This document shows positions 1 through 11,113 of a stretch of DNA of 64,000 nt, piece by piece; positions within the stretch are counted from its first letter, which is position 1; each line of letters opens with the position of its first letter. The stretch lies in assembly GCA_028274465.1 (NCBI GenBank), contig CM051457.1, positions 59,319,550 to 59,383,549 on the forward strand. Reading direction: 5' to 3'. The notes under the pieces are model-generated. The model was not told the origin of the DNA. It did not search any database and worked only from the letters and a program-made list of their open reading frames with translations. The translations under genes and the position numbers were made by a program. Source of the stretch: Plantago ovata. Taxonomy: Eukaryota > Streptophyta > Magnoliopsida > Lamiales > Plantaginaceae.

Positions 1-927
1 AGTTTGGCTAAATCAGTGGGAGTACAAGTTCTTATGATAGTCAATGTGTATTATCTTTAAATGTTGAAATTTGATTTCTCTTCAAAAGCTCTTATATTAT
101 TTGGAATAAGAAAGTCAATTGAGGATGTTGAAATTCTTAGAGAATATTGCTTGGCATTTCTTCAATTAATTTCTTTTAAGTCACTTCATGATTTATATTA
201 ATTTCATAGAGAATATTAAATAAAATAGAAGTGAGATTGACTAGAGCTTCTTAATACTCATAATCTTTTGCAAGAACATCATCCATGGGTAAATGGTGCT
301 CATAGTGAGCAGTTCTATAAAACCAGTCCATAAGGAATGGAAAGTAGAATAAATATACTAAGAGCTGCTCTAAATATATTTCTATTTATCTTAAAGTTGA
401 CCTTGGAAGAAAGAGTAAATGTCTAACGAATAATACACTTTATTGCAATTATAGTAATTCAATGAGAGTATGGGTAGCAAAGTTTGATTCCTTGAACTTA
501 AAGCAATTATTGCATAAAGATTCAAGCATATTATTGCGTATTGAAAGTTGGTTATGTCTATGAAGTAATTTTAGTATTTGATACTAATTACAAATGAAAT
601 TATTCTATTGATTTCATATGTTAAAAACATTGTTTCTGTACTTGTTAAGACGATAGTGGATTTACCTACTATTTAGTCACACTAATAGTATAGAGGTTGA
701 CGTCTTCAAGAACATAGATCAAAAGTTCTTAACCATAAGACATGGATTTCTCAATACATGATAAGAAGACCAACATAACAAACCAATTTCCCAAAATTAT
801 GTTATTTGTCAACTTGGTTGAACTTGCGAGATAAGAATGACAAGTGTTAAGTAAGTTAGACTAGTTGACACCATTTGTTTTGAAACATATGGATTGTAAG
901 TCTTATCTTATAATTAAATGGTATTCA
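1..927. repeat. direct repeat, copy 1 (pairs with 47588-48514)
   Basis: Collinear with 47588-48514, with scattered substitutions and almost no indels, up to the shared end at GGTATTCA. After that point this copy continues with CTAGATC while the other is interrupted by an LTR. Confidence 0.95.
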
Positions 928-2413
928 CTAGATCTTTTTGGAAAGGGATGAATACCAAATAATAATTTGAGATGACACACATTGCAAGGCATGTGTGAGC
1001 ATTCAAATTGGGAAATGTCCTAATTCACCATGTGCTTTATATTTTCCTTGGTCTAACCATTTGCGTTTGAGAAGATGCAAGTTCATTGCCCTTGAGAAGT
1101 ACAAAGTCACAATGTTGAATAGAATATAAACATGTTATATGAAGTATTTTATTCATTGATTGGGTCAATTGAATAGTACTTACAACATGGTTATGGATTG
1201 TTATAAAAGGCCATGGGTTCTAATAGAGTGGAATTAATTAAACCTTGTTACACATGGTTAATCTCCCATGATGGGTTCCATTGAAATGGAAATGCTATGT
1301 TCGACATAGATTAACCCATATACTTTGTTACACGTGCAATTGAAGCTCAATATGTATCCTAATTATATCCTTACTAAATCTGTCTTAGAGACACATAATA
1401 GTTATGTTGTAAGATTCTTTATTACATAGTTGAATATGGGGTTGTCCCATATATCTATTAAAGTTCTTCATGATTAATAGGATTTTAGAATGTGTTAATT
1501 TGTGAAACTTTATCTCTATATTTATAAGAGACAAATTAGATGTTGTTTCTTGACACATGTTATTCTTTTAAAACTTGGAGTTCACAAGGAATGAATTAGA
1601 TAGGAGTACAATGTTTGAAATGGTTTCAACTAATGAGGCTGATAACTTGTCATTTAACCATGACAAAGATTCAGAGGAAGAGTCAACAGTGCTTGAGGTT
1701 AGTGGGAGTAAGTTACTTGGTAATGCCCATAAGCTAATGAAAGCATTTGAAGAGTAATATTTTTATGAATAAGCTATTCCCATAAGTTGAAACAGTGTAA
1801 TTTAAAGGTTGCACATTCTTCGTAGCAAGGTTAGCATTTGAGTGTTACCTTGATCACTATAATTTATTGGGTGTCCCAATATTAGAGTGCCTCATAACAT
1901 CCAGGATAATTAAACGAATTCGAACGCAATGAACAAACTCCTAGGTTAAGTAAATTGTCGTGACAAATTGAATTGTATGGAATCCTTAAGAAGGATCACG
2001 ATTATTTACTGTCATACTCGCAGGGATGAGTTTATAACCTATAGCTAACAAAATGATATTTGATATCGATTTTGAGAGGTGGCTTAAAGCCATAGGATCT
2101 TAAGAGATGGACTAGAGATTACTTAAGTTTCGAAATTAAGTAAATTTATATTTTAATATTACATAGTAGTAGTTTCTTTCAGGAAAGTATTATATCAACA
2201 ACGGAGTCTATGCCTACATAGTGTAGGACAATCAAAATTATATAGTTGAGTATGGGAGACATACTATATATTATCTATTGGTTGGATTATAGACCAGTCC
2301 TATAAGATTTTACTTGCATGAGCATCTAATAATTGCATGATATATTCGATAACAAGCCTATACCACTTTCTGAGGAGAAACTTTATTCTAAAGTGTGTTT
2401 GACACAGTTATAG
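1..2413 (+). mobile_element. Angela-related LARD, internal region (left segment)
   Basis: AT-rich sequence with no recognisable gag or pol. Its first 927 bases are a near-identical direct copy of 47588-48514, which lies downstream of an Angela-like LTR, a PBS and a leader, so this is the internal part of the same family. The segment ends in TATAG (2409-2413), and the same five bases reopen at 28684 after the inserted chromovirus, where the element's 3' end with PPT and LTR follows. The longest ORF (1575-1757, 60 codons) is acidic near its middle and matches no family I recognise. Two copies stay alike without coding capacity, which fits a large non-autonomous retrotransposon derivative. An old, fully decayed autonomous copy is the alternative. 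Confidence 0.7.
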
Positions 2414-4479
2414 TGTAACGGTATCGGTTTTGAAAACAAAAGTAATTTCTTGAAAAGAAAATCCAAAATAACTTTAATAGCAACGGTCGACAATTAATGC
2501 CAAAATAATTTTTGACGCGCACAGCGCTAATAGAAACAAATAAATATCCAACGATAAACTTAGAATTCAAATGAAACAACGAGTGAAGACAGTAAAAAGT
2601 TCATCTTCTTATTTAGAAATAAAATCCCAAGACACCCCAGACCCTTCTCTCAGTCGCTGGCATCCTATTCGCGAACATCCTCAGCAGTATCTGGAAGGAA
2701 GGAATTTTAAAAACAAGAGAGCGTGAGATAAAGGATCTCAGTGAGGTTCTAAGTTAAAAACAGAAAGTAAACAGTTTTGAAATCAAAATCCTTTTCAGAA
2801 AAACAAACAAACAGAACAAGTCACATAACAGAATAACAGAACAAATAATTTGAAGACCGTTGGTGTAGCCCGCCTTATTGCTCCTACTCCCAGAATGCCC
2901 TTATAACTCCCTCCAGAGGGTGCACAACTCCGGACAGAAACAGAAACCCCCGTGTACTTTGGGGAAACAGAACCTACGACCCTAATAGACCTCAGCGACT
3001 TCTGCCTCGCGCCTAAAAGGGATTAGTCTAGGCAATAATCAAGCAAACCCGATAGTCCTCTACTACCCAAGCCTACCTAATTATAACCTAATCGACCGTT
3101 CACACAGAAACAGAACAGATACAGAACAACAGATACAGAACAACAGATACAGATAATCAACACCGAGAGGTGTTCCTGCAGAAAAGTCAGTCCAGAATAG
3201 AGTAGCAATAAACACAGAAAGTAAATAATCATACTTAGGACTTAGATACTTTTACGCGGAAGCATACAGTAAAACAATATATGTAATAGTAGGTACAAGT
3301 TGTCACATATCCTTCCAGTTTTTCGCGAATAAATAGGTTTAGGGGTGAACACTCACCTTAACTTGCGAGCAAAAGATCTCCAACGAGTAATGAGCTTACG
3401 GGTTATCGAACAACGAAGAACCTAAAAAGAAAGTACTAAATACACTTCAGAAGTCGAACGGACGGAAGGGAAAAAGGTTGAAAAAGAAGTGGTAAAGACG
3501 GGGTTCGAACTCGGGACCTCTAAGTTAGTCAAGCAAGAACCTAACCAACTAGGCTAGCAAGTCAAGTCATTATTAAATTACAAAACAGAAACTAAGTTGA
3601 AACATTTCCAGAAACTCTTTCGGTTTTCAGACTCTGGAAATTACCAAAATACCCTTCAGCGGTAAATTGCAAAAAGATCCTTTTCAAAATCAGAAAGTAC
3701 AAACAAGACCAGAAGTTTTCCAAACATACATATCAGTCCTCACAGAATAAAATGGTTTACGAAAAAGTCCTCTGTCAGTCAACTACGGTCAAAGTTAAAT
3801 TGCAAAAAGGTCCTTTAGGTTTTCAAACTTCCCAAATCAGTCCACAAAGTTCAAATCAATAACATCAAAGTCCAAATCAGTCCTTTTCGAAGTCAACAGA
3901 AAATTAGGGTCAACATACAAGGTCAAACCAAAACAATCCAACAACAGTAACAACAATCTATCAAATCCTAAGTCCCGGTTCTCAGTTCGAATCAAATAAC
4001 ATGGCCAGATTGAACAAGGGTAAAATGGTCCAGGGGTAAAAACGTCCGAAACAGAATATGAATTTCGAATCGAAAGCAACAGTAAAGAAATCGAGATTAC
4101 CTTCGAACGGGGATAGAGGGTTGAAACAATCTGCAAACCGAATGAATCAAAAAGAAAAGAAGATCAAAACGAGATTCGAATCGAATCGCAATCAAGATCG
4201 AATTCAAACCGGTCAAGGAGGGACGACTTACCGAACTTGGATCGGTACAGAAAGAAATCGGCAAGGGCGAACGGCGGGTCGGCGGCGACGCGAACCGGTG
4301 CTGCACAGCGAGAAGATCGACGGACGGCGCGGCGAACAGAACAGGCGGATCGATCGGGTCAGACGATCGATCGAGACAGAGGTCGCGGCGGCGGCGAACA
4401 GAATAGGCGCGACGGACAGACAGCGAACGGAGGACGGTGACACGGCGAACCGATCGACGCGATGAACGCAGCGGCGGCG
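2414..4479 (-). repeat. chromovirus 3' LTR, part 1
   Basis: Aligns with 26106 to about 28140 of the other LTR. It includes a tRNA-like module (3497-3563) and a strongly GC-rich block from about 4240, full of CGGCG units. It is broken at 4479/4480 by A1; CGGCG (4475-4479) is duplicated at 10541-10545. The ORFs predicted in the GC block are compositional. Confidence 0.95.
3497..3563 (-). other. tRNA-like module inside chromovirus 3' LTR
   Basis: On the minus strand this reads with an A-box-like TAGCCTAGTTGG and, about 40 bases later, a B-box-like GTTCGAACCCC. These are the two internal promoter boxes of a tRNA gene at roughly tRNA spacing. It is not a clean cloverleaf and I would not call it a working tRNA gene. 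It lies in the same sense as the host element, and the other LTR holds the same module at 27174-27240. Confidence 0.6.
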
Positions 4480-5756
4480 TGATGAATGTGTATTTTACAC
4501 TTTCATTCGAGTCTTTTTCACCTATTTTAGCTATCCTCTATGTTAATTTAGCTATATTTTAGTACATTTTATTAGAATAGTGTCACGTTTCCCTTTAGAT
4601 TTTATTTTACAGGTTTTTGGTTGAAATTCGAAGATTTCCGGGCAATTATATTGAAGTTGACAAGGAATTGGTGTTCCAGAAGCCTATTTGGAGTATCTGA
4701 AGGTTTCCGGATAGGATTTGAAGTCTAGGGGCCGAATCTGGAGGTTAGAAGGCTACTAGAAGTCAGAAACCGAGTCCGAAAAGGTGAAGAAATCCAAAAA
4801 CGCGTCGAAAATGCGGAATTCCGCGAGAAAGACTCGGGGGCGAACCGACGCACCATGGGGCGAACCGCCCCGTAGTTTTTCGGGTCCTATATATAGTGCT
4901 CAGTTTTTCTCCGAAAATCATATCTTTCCAGACCTTCTCTCTCACCTCTCTCTATAGTTTTAGGTAGGAACTTCCCGGGGCCTGTCCTGGGAGTTCCGTA
5001 GCTTAGGGGATACTTTTTCATAGCAGTTTGGAGCTCGTAGGATCGCAATCATCCGGAGATTGACAACCTTCGGTAACTTTGTATCTTACAGTTTTATTCT
5101 ACTTATTTTTATATTATTTCAACATGTTTTCTTCTATGATTTCTGTTGATTGCATGCATGCCTATTATGAGTAGCTAAACAAATCGTTGGTGGTAGTATG
5201 TGAATTCTTAGCGAAGGGAAGATAATCATGCTAATGGCTATATCGCGCATTATACTCCGTGTCATTGCTTTATTTCATTGATCAGATGTAACCAAAATTC
5301 TCGTATGTTGTATTAATTATTATGCACAATTGGACACTTGTCGACCATCAGACCAATTATCTTCGTAGTGTTGAATAATTACGGAACACATTAGGACAAT
5401 CGTGATTGACTTGTCAGACCAATTATCTTCGTAGTGCTTAATATTTGCAACAGGACACTAGATTGATTCAAAGATCTCTATGCAAGACCGAGGAATTTAT
5501 GCATGATTATCGACCCATTATGTTAAGAAGGACCATACTATCACCAATCTCCATTATCTGCTAGAAACCCCCTATTGCTATCTGTCTACTGTTTTATGTT
5601 CTCTTGTTAAATAGATAAAGCTAGTTATAGTCCTGATAGAACGACACTCGAGTCATTCTACTGCTACACTACGGTTTTTGTTGTAGTTGTGGATTGCCTT
5701 TGGCTAAATTACAAATTTATTTGATCAATTGGAATCCGACAAATTCCCGTTCATCA
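4480..5756 (+). repeat. A1 5' LTR
   Basis: TG...CA ended, 1277 bp. The partner is 9269-10540; the A2 LTRs (12682-13950 and 20840-22108) are clearly homologous. It ends directly before the PBS. Confidence 0.96.
4813..4896 (+). promoter_or_regulatory. A1 LTR core promoter (palindromes plus TATA box)
   Basis: Contains the perfect palindrome GCGGAATTCCGC (4813-4824), then two GGCGAACCG boxes (4839-4847 and 4859-4869) whose cores are 20 bp apart, then CTATATATAG (4887-4896). The order and the closeness to TATA fit a U3 promoter; transcription start would lie shortly downstream. Confidence 0.65.
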
Positions 5757-5759
5757 AAT

Positions 5760-5777
5760 TGGCGCCGTTGCCGGGGA
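5760..5777 (+). other. primer-binding site, tRNA-Asp type
   Basis: TGGCGCCGTTGCCGGGGA, four bases after the LTR end. This 18-mer is the usual PBS of Athila/Calypso elements, reported as complementary to the 3' end of tRNA-Asp. The leader (5778-5909) has no other feature I recognise. Confidence 0.9.
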
Positions 5778-5909
5778 CTATACTCCTTTTTCTGTTTAAT
5801 TTGTTTATATTTTCAGCATTCAATTCGTAATACTAGTAGTTTTAGTTTTCCTTTTTAATCTCTCTCTGATACTCCTTTCCTAACTTGTCACAGATATTCA
5901 GGTCTTGTG

Positions 5910-7680
5910 ATGGCTCGCCCACTTTTGAAATCATGGGTTCAACCCAACAGAGCACTGATGAGAGGTCCGACTATTGTTCTTTCTGCTGCAACTCGAGATT
6001 TGGAAATCAAAAGTTGCATGTTCCAGCAACTCTCGAGGTTTTATGGGTTGGCTAGGGAAGATGTTATGGGATACCTGAATGATATTGACGTTTATCAACA
6101 ATCTTCCAAGGCCCGGAGCAGGGATAACGGACGATGAGCTGAGGATGAAGGTTTTTGCTATGGGGCTTGGCGATAAAGCCAAGGCATGGTTAGGCTCTCT
6201 GGAAGCCGGATCACTAGACACCTGGGACAAGGTGTATTCTGCTTTTATGGAGAAATACTTTCCTCACACATTGACTACCGCGCTTAAGGCGCAAATCACT
6301 GGATTCAAACAGGACTATGATGAGACCATCTACACCGCTTTCGAGAGGTTCAAGGACCTCATGCGCAAGTGTCCACACCATGGCTTTGAGCTTCCTGATC
6401 TTGTCCAGCACTTCTACAATGGACTCACATATGAGAGTCAACAGGTGGTGGATTTCCAATGCCGTGGTACTATCTGGGAAGAGACCGCCGAGGATGTGTG
6501 GGCGTGTTTCGAAAGGCTTGCTAAAGGATCTCAATCCAAGGATCCAAGAGCAATGGTTAGAAGGCGTGGACCTGAGACTCCACCAAACCAGGATATACCA
6601 ATGCATGAAGTGAATGGTGTGAGTGGCGATAGGTTCGAAGGTTTCGCCAATAAGATGAGGCAAGCTCTAAGTGGCCTAATCGGAACTTCTCTCTCCAACG
6701 AGGTATGTAGGGTGTGCAAGAATTATGGGCATGGGGCTCATATGTGTAGATCAGATCTAGCACGAGAAGATGTTCACTTGGGAAACCGTAGTAATCGTAC
6801 TCCTAAGGACGAAGCATCTACATCCAAGTCAGCAACTCTCTTTGATAATTTACAGAAATTGGTGGATTTCACACAAGTGTTTTTGAAGAGATACAAAGAG
6901 GATTCGGCAAAGATCAATGCTCGTCTGGATCAATTGGAAGCTAGAGCTAGTAGAGAGCACGGGAAGTTACATAGCAGCACTGAGGGGTCCATGTCGATCA
7001 ACTTGGTGGGAGATCAACCAGTGGAAATCACCATTAAGCAAGTTGCTAAGTGCGAGTGTTACAAGGATGAAGAGCCTCCACTAGCCAAGGAAGAAGAGAA
7101 GGACCTTGGTACTGATGAGAGTGGAAAGAAGCAAGAGAATCCCGAGCCACTCCCTCAAAGTTTCGATGTTAAGGTCGGAATTGGCGAACTTGAAGATGTC
7201 CGTGCCAAACTAGACACGGGATCTTACTCCAACGTGGTTCCTTTGAATGTGTTTGAGAAGAGTAACCTTGGAGAACTATCTGACCATAGGGCTATTGTGC
7301 AACTGGCGGATGGATCCTTTGTGAGACCCGAAGGCGTTGTGAAAAATGTGTTGGTCAAGATTGGTGAAGCATCTGTATACACCAATTTTGTAGTTATGCC
7401 GGCGTCTGCACCTGGGACGGGGGATGTCATTCTCTTGGGACGAACGTTCTTGACTAAGCTACGCTCCGTGATGGACATCTGCCAAAGAACTTGCACCATC
7501 GAAGTGGAAGGCAAGCAACACGTGTTGCAAGCCATACCTGATCCACCTGAACCGCCTGATATTTCTTTCACTACTCACTACTGTGGTCTTGCATCCTATA
7601 TTCTTTCTTATTCACAGGTTCGTGGCATGGAGAGGAGATCAATGAAGGGGAAGCCAAGTACCCGCAAAAAGAAGAAATAG
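5910..7680 (+). pseudogene. gag-pr: A1 gag-protease, one frameshift
   Basis: ATG at 5910 opens a Gag N-terminus that runs out of frame near 6100; the frame from 6079 continues to 7680 (533 codons). In that frame, residues from about 15 to 160 carry the retrotransposon Gag capsid region (WLGSL, TWD..., KYFP). A CCHC zinc knuckle follows (C210, C213, H218, C223), then an aspartic protease with D379-T380-G381 and a second conserved LLGRTFL block. The C-terminus is strongly basic (KKKK at the stop), possibly for nuclear or RNA binding. No RT follows. The frame is otherwise free of stops over 1.6 kb, so decay is slight. Lineage by Gag, protease and PBS: Athila. Confidence 0.9.
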
Positions 7681-9268
7681 GCGCGGACAGGAGTCGAGTC
7701 AAAGACTTTAAACAATGGCGCTATCCGGGAGGCAACCCGGAGATTTTATCGCTTTCTTTACCGCTTTAGATTTTATCTCACGAGTTTGATTGAGTATTAT
7801 AGGTCACTTATACAAGCATTAGCTCTCACCTTGGATCCACTTTCGACGTTCGGGACGAGCGACGACGTTCAGGTTTGGGGAGGAGGCTATCGCTAGTTAT
7901 CTCTATACTTATCTTGCTTATGATAAACTCGTGAAATTTTTTGCATTTGCACATTTACTTCTTTCCTAGGATAGTCTTGCATGTTTTATATGGAGTTTAT
8001 TTTCGAATTTTTTGAACTTTTTTATTGGGTAGATCAACTAACTATGCCATTAATCGTATGCTTCCTCTCTATGAATTTGTTTGAGGTTTTTCTCGCTTGG
8101 CTTGTCACATTTATGTATTGCATTTAGTTAAGCTTGGTAGTCCCGACATCACTTAGTGGTGTTTTCTCTACTGCGGTTCACGAAGGCCTTTATAATAGGA
8201 TGATGCATGTTAGGGTCTTTTGGTTGTTTTCCTGAGTAATTATGTACCTAAGAGGCAACAAGTCTTCACCATGCTTTGAGATTGCTAAATTCCTAGGAAG
8301 GAGGTAGTGTGAGGTTGTGTGATCCTTTGTTTATAACCTATTCTTCCGAATAGGTTTGGGGAGGGGGTTACACCATCATAGACTTGTTTCTGTTTTTTCA
8401 TTTTCGTATCGTGAGTTTATTTTTTCATTTTTCGTAAATTTTGTACTCCAACCTATTCTTTCGAATAGGTTTGGGGAAGTCGTGTGAGTCATTTTCTTTC
8501 TCTTTTTGTTATGCTACTGCTGGCTAGAAAAATCGAAAAAAAAGAAGAAAAAATTCCAGGAAAAAAAGAGAAAATAAAAAGAAAAAAAGAATCTGGAAAG
8601 AAAAAAAGAAAAAAAGAAAAGACCCCAAAAAAGCAAAGAAGGGTCAAAAAAGAAAGCCAAATAGCAGTTTAGCAAAGTGTTGAGTCTTTTCCAATTTTTG
8701 TAATGTTCGTGTTGTAATTTCCTATTTTTATTTTTTATCTTTTTTGTCTTGAGTGTCATCTGTTCTAGACCACCCTCGTCCTGCCATTCAGGAAGTGGTG
8801 AATAGCTTAAGACTTTACTTAAGAGATGGGTAGAATAGGGGAGTGTTATCTTTTATAGGGAACCCTCCTTCGTTTGATGAGAGCCAGTACTGGTTCGACC
8901 TCTTTTGAGGGAAAGTCTTAAAATGGTGGAACAGCAGTAAGTCCTCAGTTTCATAGGCACGGGGCAACCATTCGTATCTTAGCATGCTTCATTACGTCGT
9001 CACTGACTAGGTCCAGGTAGAGAATGTTACGAGAGACTATCTTGTCTTGACATAAGTGCTTATGTGGATGTGTATAAGTCAATCGAGGTATTCTTCAACC
9101 TATATTCATGCTTTGATTCATATGGTTTCTGTTCATATGTTTTTTGGTAGATTCAGTATATTAGTTCATTTTATTTGGCATGAAACTCCATTTTGTGTCT
9201 TGCATGTTTTTTGTATTAGAGTCTAGCTTAGTTGCTTGAGGACAAGCAAAGGTTCGGTTTGGGGAGTT
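7681..9268 (+). other. A1 3' untranslated region with hairpins and purine tracts
   Basis: No coding. A short hairpin CCGGG-AGGCAA-CCCGG lies at 7725-7740. Two copies of a 9-bp hairpin (AACCTATTC/GAATAGGTT) sit at 8335-8356 and 8450-8471, each followed by a GGTTTGGGGA motif resembling the PPT; a further such motif is at 7871-7883. An A/G-only tract occupies about 8527-8665 and yields spurious lysine-rich ORFs. From about 7770 onward it is collinear with the A2 3' UTR (from about 19339). Confidence 0.85.
9251..9268 (+). other. A1 polypurine tract
   Basis: GGTTCGGTTTGGGGAGTT immediately before the 3' LTR TG. The same sequence precedes the A2 3' LTR. Confidence 0.85.
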
Positions 9269-10540
9269 TGATGAATGTGTATTTTACACTTTCATTCGAG
9301 TCTTTTTCACCTATTTTAGCTATCCTCTATGTTAATTTAGCTATATTTTAGTACATTTTATTAGAATAGTGTCGCGTTTCCCTTTAGATTTTATTTTACA
9401 GGTTTTGGTTGAAATTCGAAGATTTCCGGGCAATTATATTGAAGTTGACAAGGAATTGGTGTTCCAGAAGCCTATTTGGAGTATCTGAAGGTTTCCGGAT
9501 AGGATTTGAAGTCTAGGGGCCGAATCTGGAGGTTAGAAGGCTACTAGAAGTCAGAAACCGAGACCGAAAAGGTGAAGAAATCCAAAAACGCGTCGAAAAT
9601 GCGGAATTCCGCAAGAAAGACTCGGGGGCGAACCGCCGCACCATGGGGCGAACCGCCCCGTAGTTTTTCGGGGCCTATATATAGTGCTCAGTTTTTCTCC
9701 GAAAATCATATCTTTCCAGACCTTCTCTCTCACCTCTATCTATAGTTTTAGGTAGGAACTTCCTGGGGCCTGTCCTGGGAGTTCCGTAGCTTAGGGGATA
9801 CATTTTCATAGCAGTTTGGAGCTCGTAGGATCGCAATCATCCGGAGATTGACAACCTTCGGTAACTTTGTATCTTACAGTTTTATTCTACTTATTTTATA
9901 TTCTTTCAACATGTTTTCTTCTATGATTTCTGTTGATTGCATGCCTATTATGAGTAGCTAAACATATCGTTGGTGGTAGTATGTGAATTCTTAGCGAAGG
10001 GAAGATAATCATGCTAATGGCTATATCGCGCATTATACTCCGTGTCATTGCTTTATTTCGTTGATCAGATGTAACCAAAATTCTCGTATGTTGTATTAAT
10101 TATTATGCACAATTGGACACTTGTCGACCATCAGACCAATTATCTTCGTAGTGTTGAATAATTACGGAACATATTAGGACAATCGTGATTGACTTGTCAG
10201 ACCAATTATCTTCGTAGTGCTTAATATTTGCAACAGGACACTAGATTGATTCAAAGCTCTCTATGCAAGACCGAGGAATTTATGCATGATTATCGACCCA
10301 TTATGTTAAGAAGGACCATACTATCACCAATCTCCATTATCTGCTAGAAACCCCCTATTGCTATCTGTCTGCTGTTTTATATTCTCTTGTTAAATAGATA
10401 AAGCTAGTTATAGTCCTGAGAGAACGACACTCGAGTCATTCTACTGCTACACTACGGTTTTTGTTGTAGTTGTGGATTGCCTTTGGCTAAATAACAAATA
10501 TTATTTGACTGAATCCGGAGCACGACATCCGCGTTCATCA
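9269..10540 (+). repeat. A1 3' LTR
   Basis: 1272 bp, matching 4480-5756 with few changes. Its last 40 bases (GAATCCGGAGCACGACATCC region) differ most from the 5' copy. Followed by the TSD CGGCG. Confidence 0.96.
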
Positions 10541-11100
10541 CGGCGCACGAATCGGAGCGACGAACAAAATAGATCGATCGATCTCGGCGGCGCGAAACGG
10601 CTCAGACTGGCGACGGAACGACGCGGCGGATGGCAATGGACGAGACGGCAAAGAACGGCGCGGCGGCGGCGCGGCGAACACGTCGATGGCGGACCGGAGT
10701 CAGGCGAACGGACGGCGGAGCAGCAGCAGAGAAACCTTCTTCTCTCTTCTCTCTCTCTCTCTCTCTTTCTTTTCTTTCTTTCTTTTCTTTCTTTCTTCTT
10801 TTAGGCTTTGACGGCAAGCATAAGGTGAGGAGGGAGTAAACTGATTAGGGTTAGGGTTTAGTTACTGATGGGCCGGTCAAAGGGCTTTTACTGGGCTAAA
10901 GAATGGGCCAAAAAGAGGTCAGAACGGTCCAGTCTTCCAGCTTGATCCAAACGAAATGAAACGAACTAGCTTACGCGAAATTAATTAAATAATTATCGAA
11001 TAAATAATTTACTCTGATAATTAATTAACTAAAATTAAATAATTAAATAATAAAACAATAAATAAAAAAAATAAATAATAAAAAAAGACGGGGTGTTACA
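10541..11100 (-). repeat. chromovirus 3' LTR, part 2
   Basis: Resumes the LTR after A1: GC-rich CGGCG block, CT microsatellite (about 10736-10800), TTAGGGTTAGGGTTTAG motif, AT-rich end, and GGGGTGTTACA terminus at 11100. Collinear with about 28136-28683. Confidence 0.95.
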
Positions 11101-11113
11101 CTCTTCCCCCCTT
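11101..11113 (-). other. chromovirus polypurine tract
   Basis: Minus-strand AAGGGGGGAAGAG adjoins the 3' LTR. It slightly overlaps the integrase stop codon (11112-11114), a compact layout. Confidence 0.85.

Larger units (their letters stand above)
4480..10540 (+). mobile_element. Athila-family element A1, non-autonomous (gag-protease only)
   Basis: Two LTRs of about 1.27 kb begin TGATGAATG and end GTTCATCA. TSD CGGCG is at 4475-4479 and 10541-10545. A tRNA-Asp type PBS follows the 5' LTR and a PPT precedes the 3' LTR. The only coding region is gag-protease (5910-7680); there is no RT, RNase H or integrase. LTRs, PBS, leader and the last 1.5 kb of the internal region closely match element A2. 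The two LTRs differ at few positions by eye, so the insertion is recent relative to the chromovirus it hit. Confidence 0.95.

Noticed and set aside
3497..3563. Functional tRNA gene
   Set aside because: A and B boxes are present but the arms do not give a full cloverleaf by eye, and it is part of an LTR; kept only as a tRNA-like module.
4058..4465. Overlapping arginine-rich ORFs on both strands in the chromovirus LTR
   Set aside because: Produced by CGGCG/GATCGA low-complexity composition; several frames are open at once and none is conserved in the other LTR.
8484..8672. Lysine-rich ORF in the A1 3' UTR (and 20041-20338 in A2)
   Set aside because: Translation of an A/G-only tract; length and frame differ between A1 and A2.
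10847..10864. TTAGGGTTAGGGTTTAG as telomeric repeat
   Set aside because: Only two to three degenerate units, located at the same place in both chromovirus LTRs; an LTR motif, not a telomere remnant.
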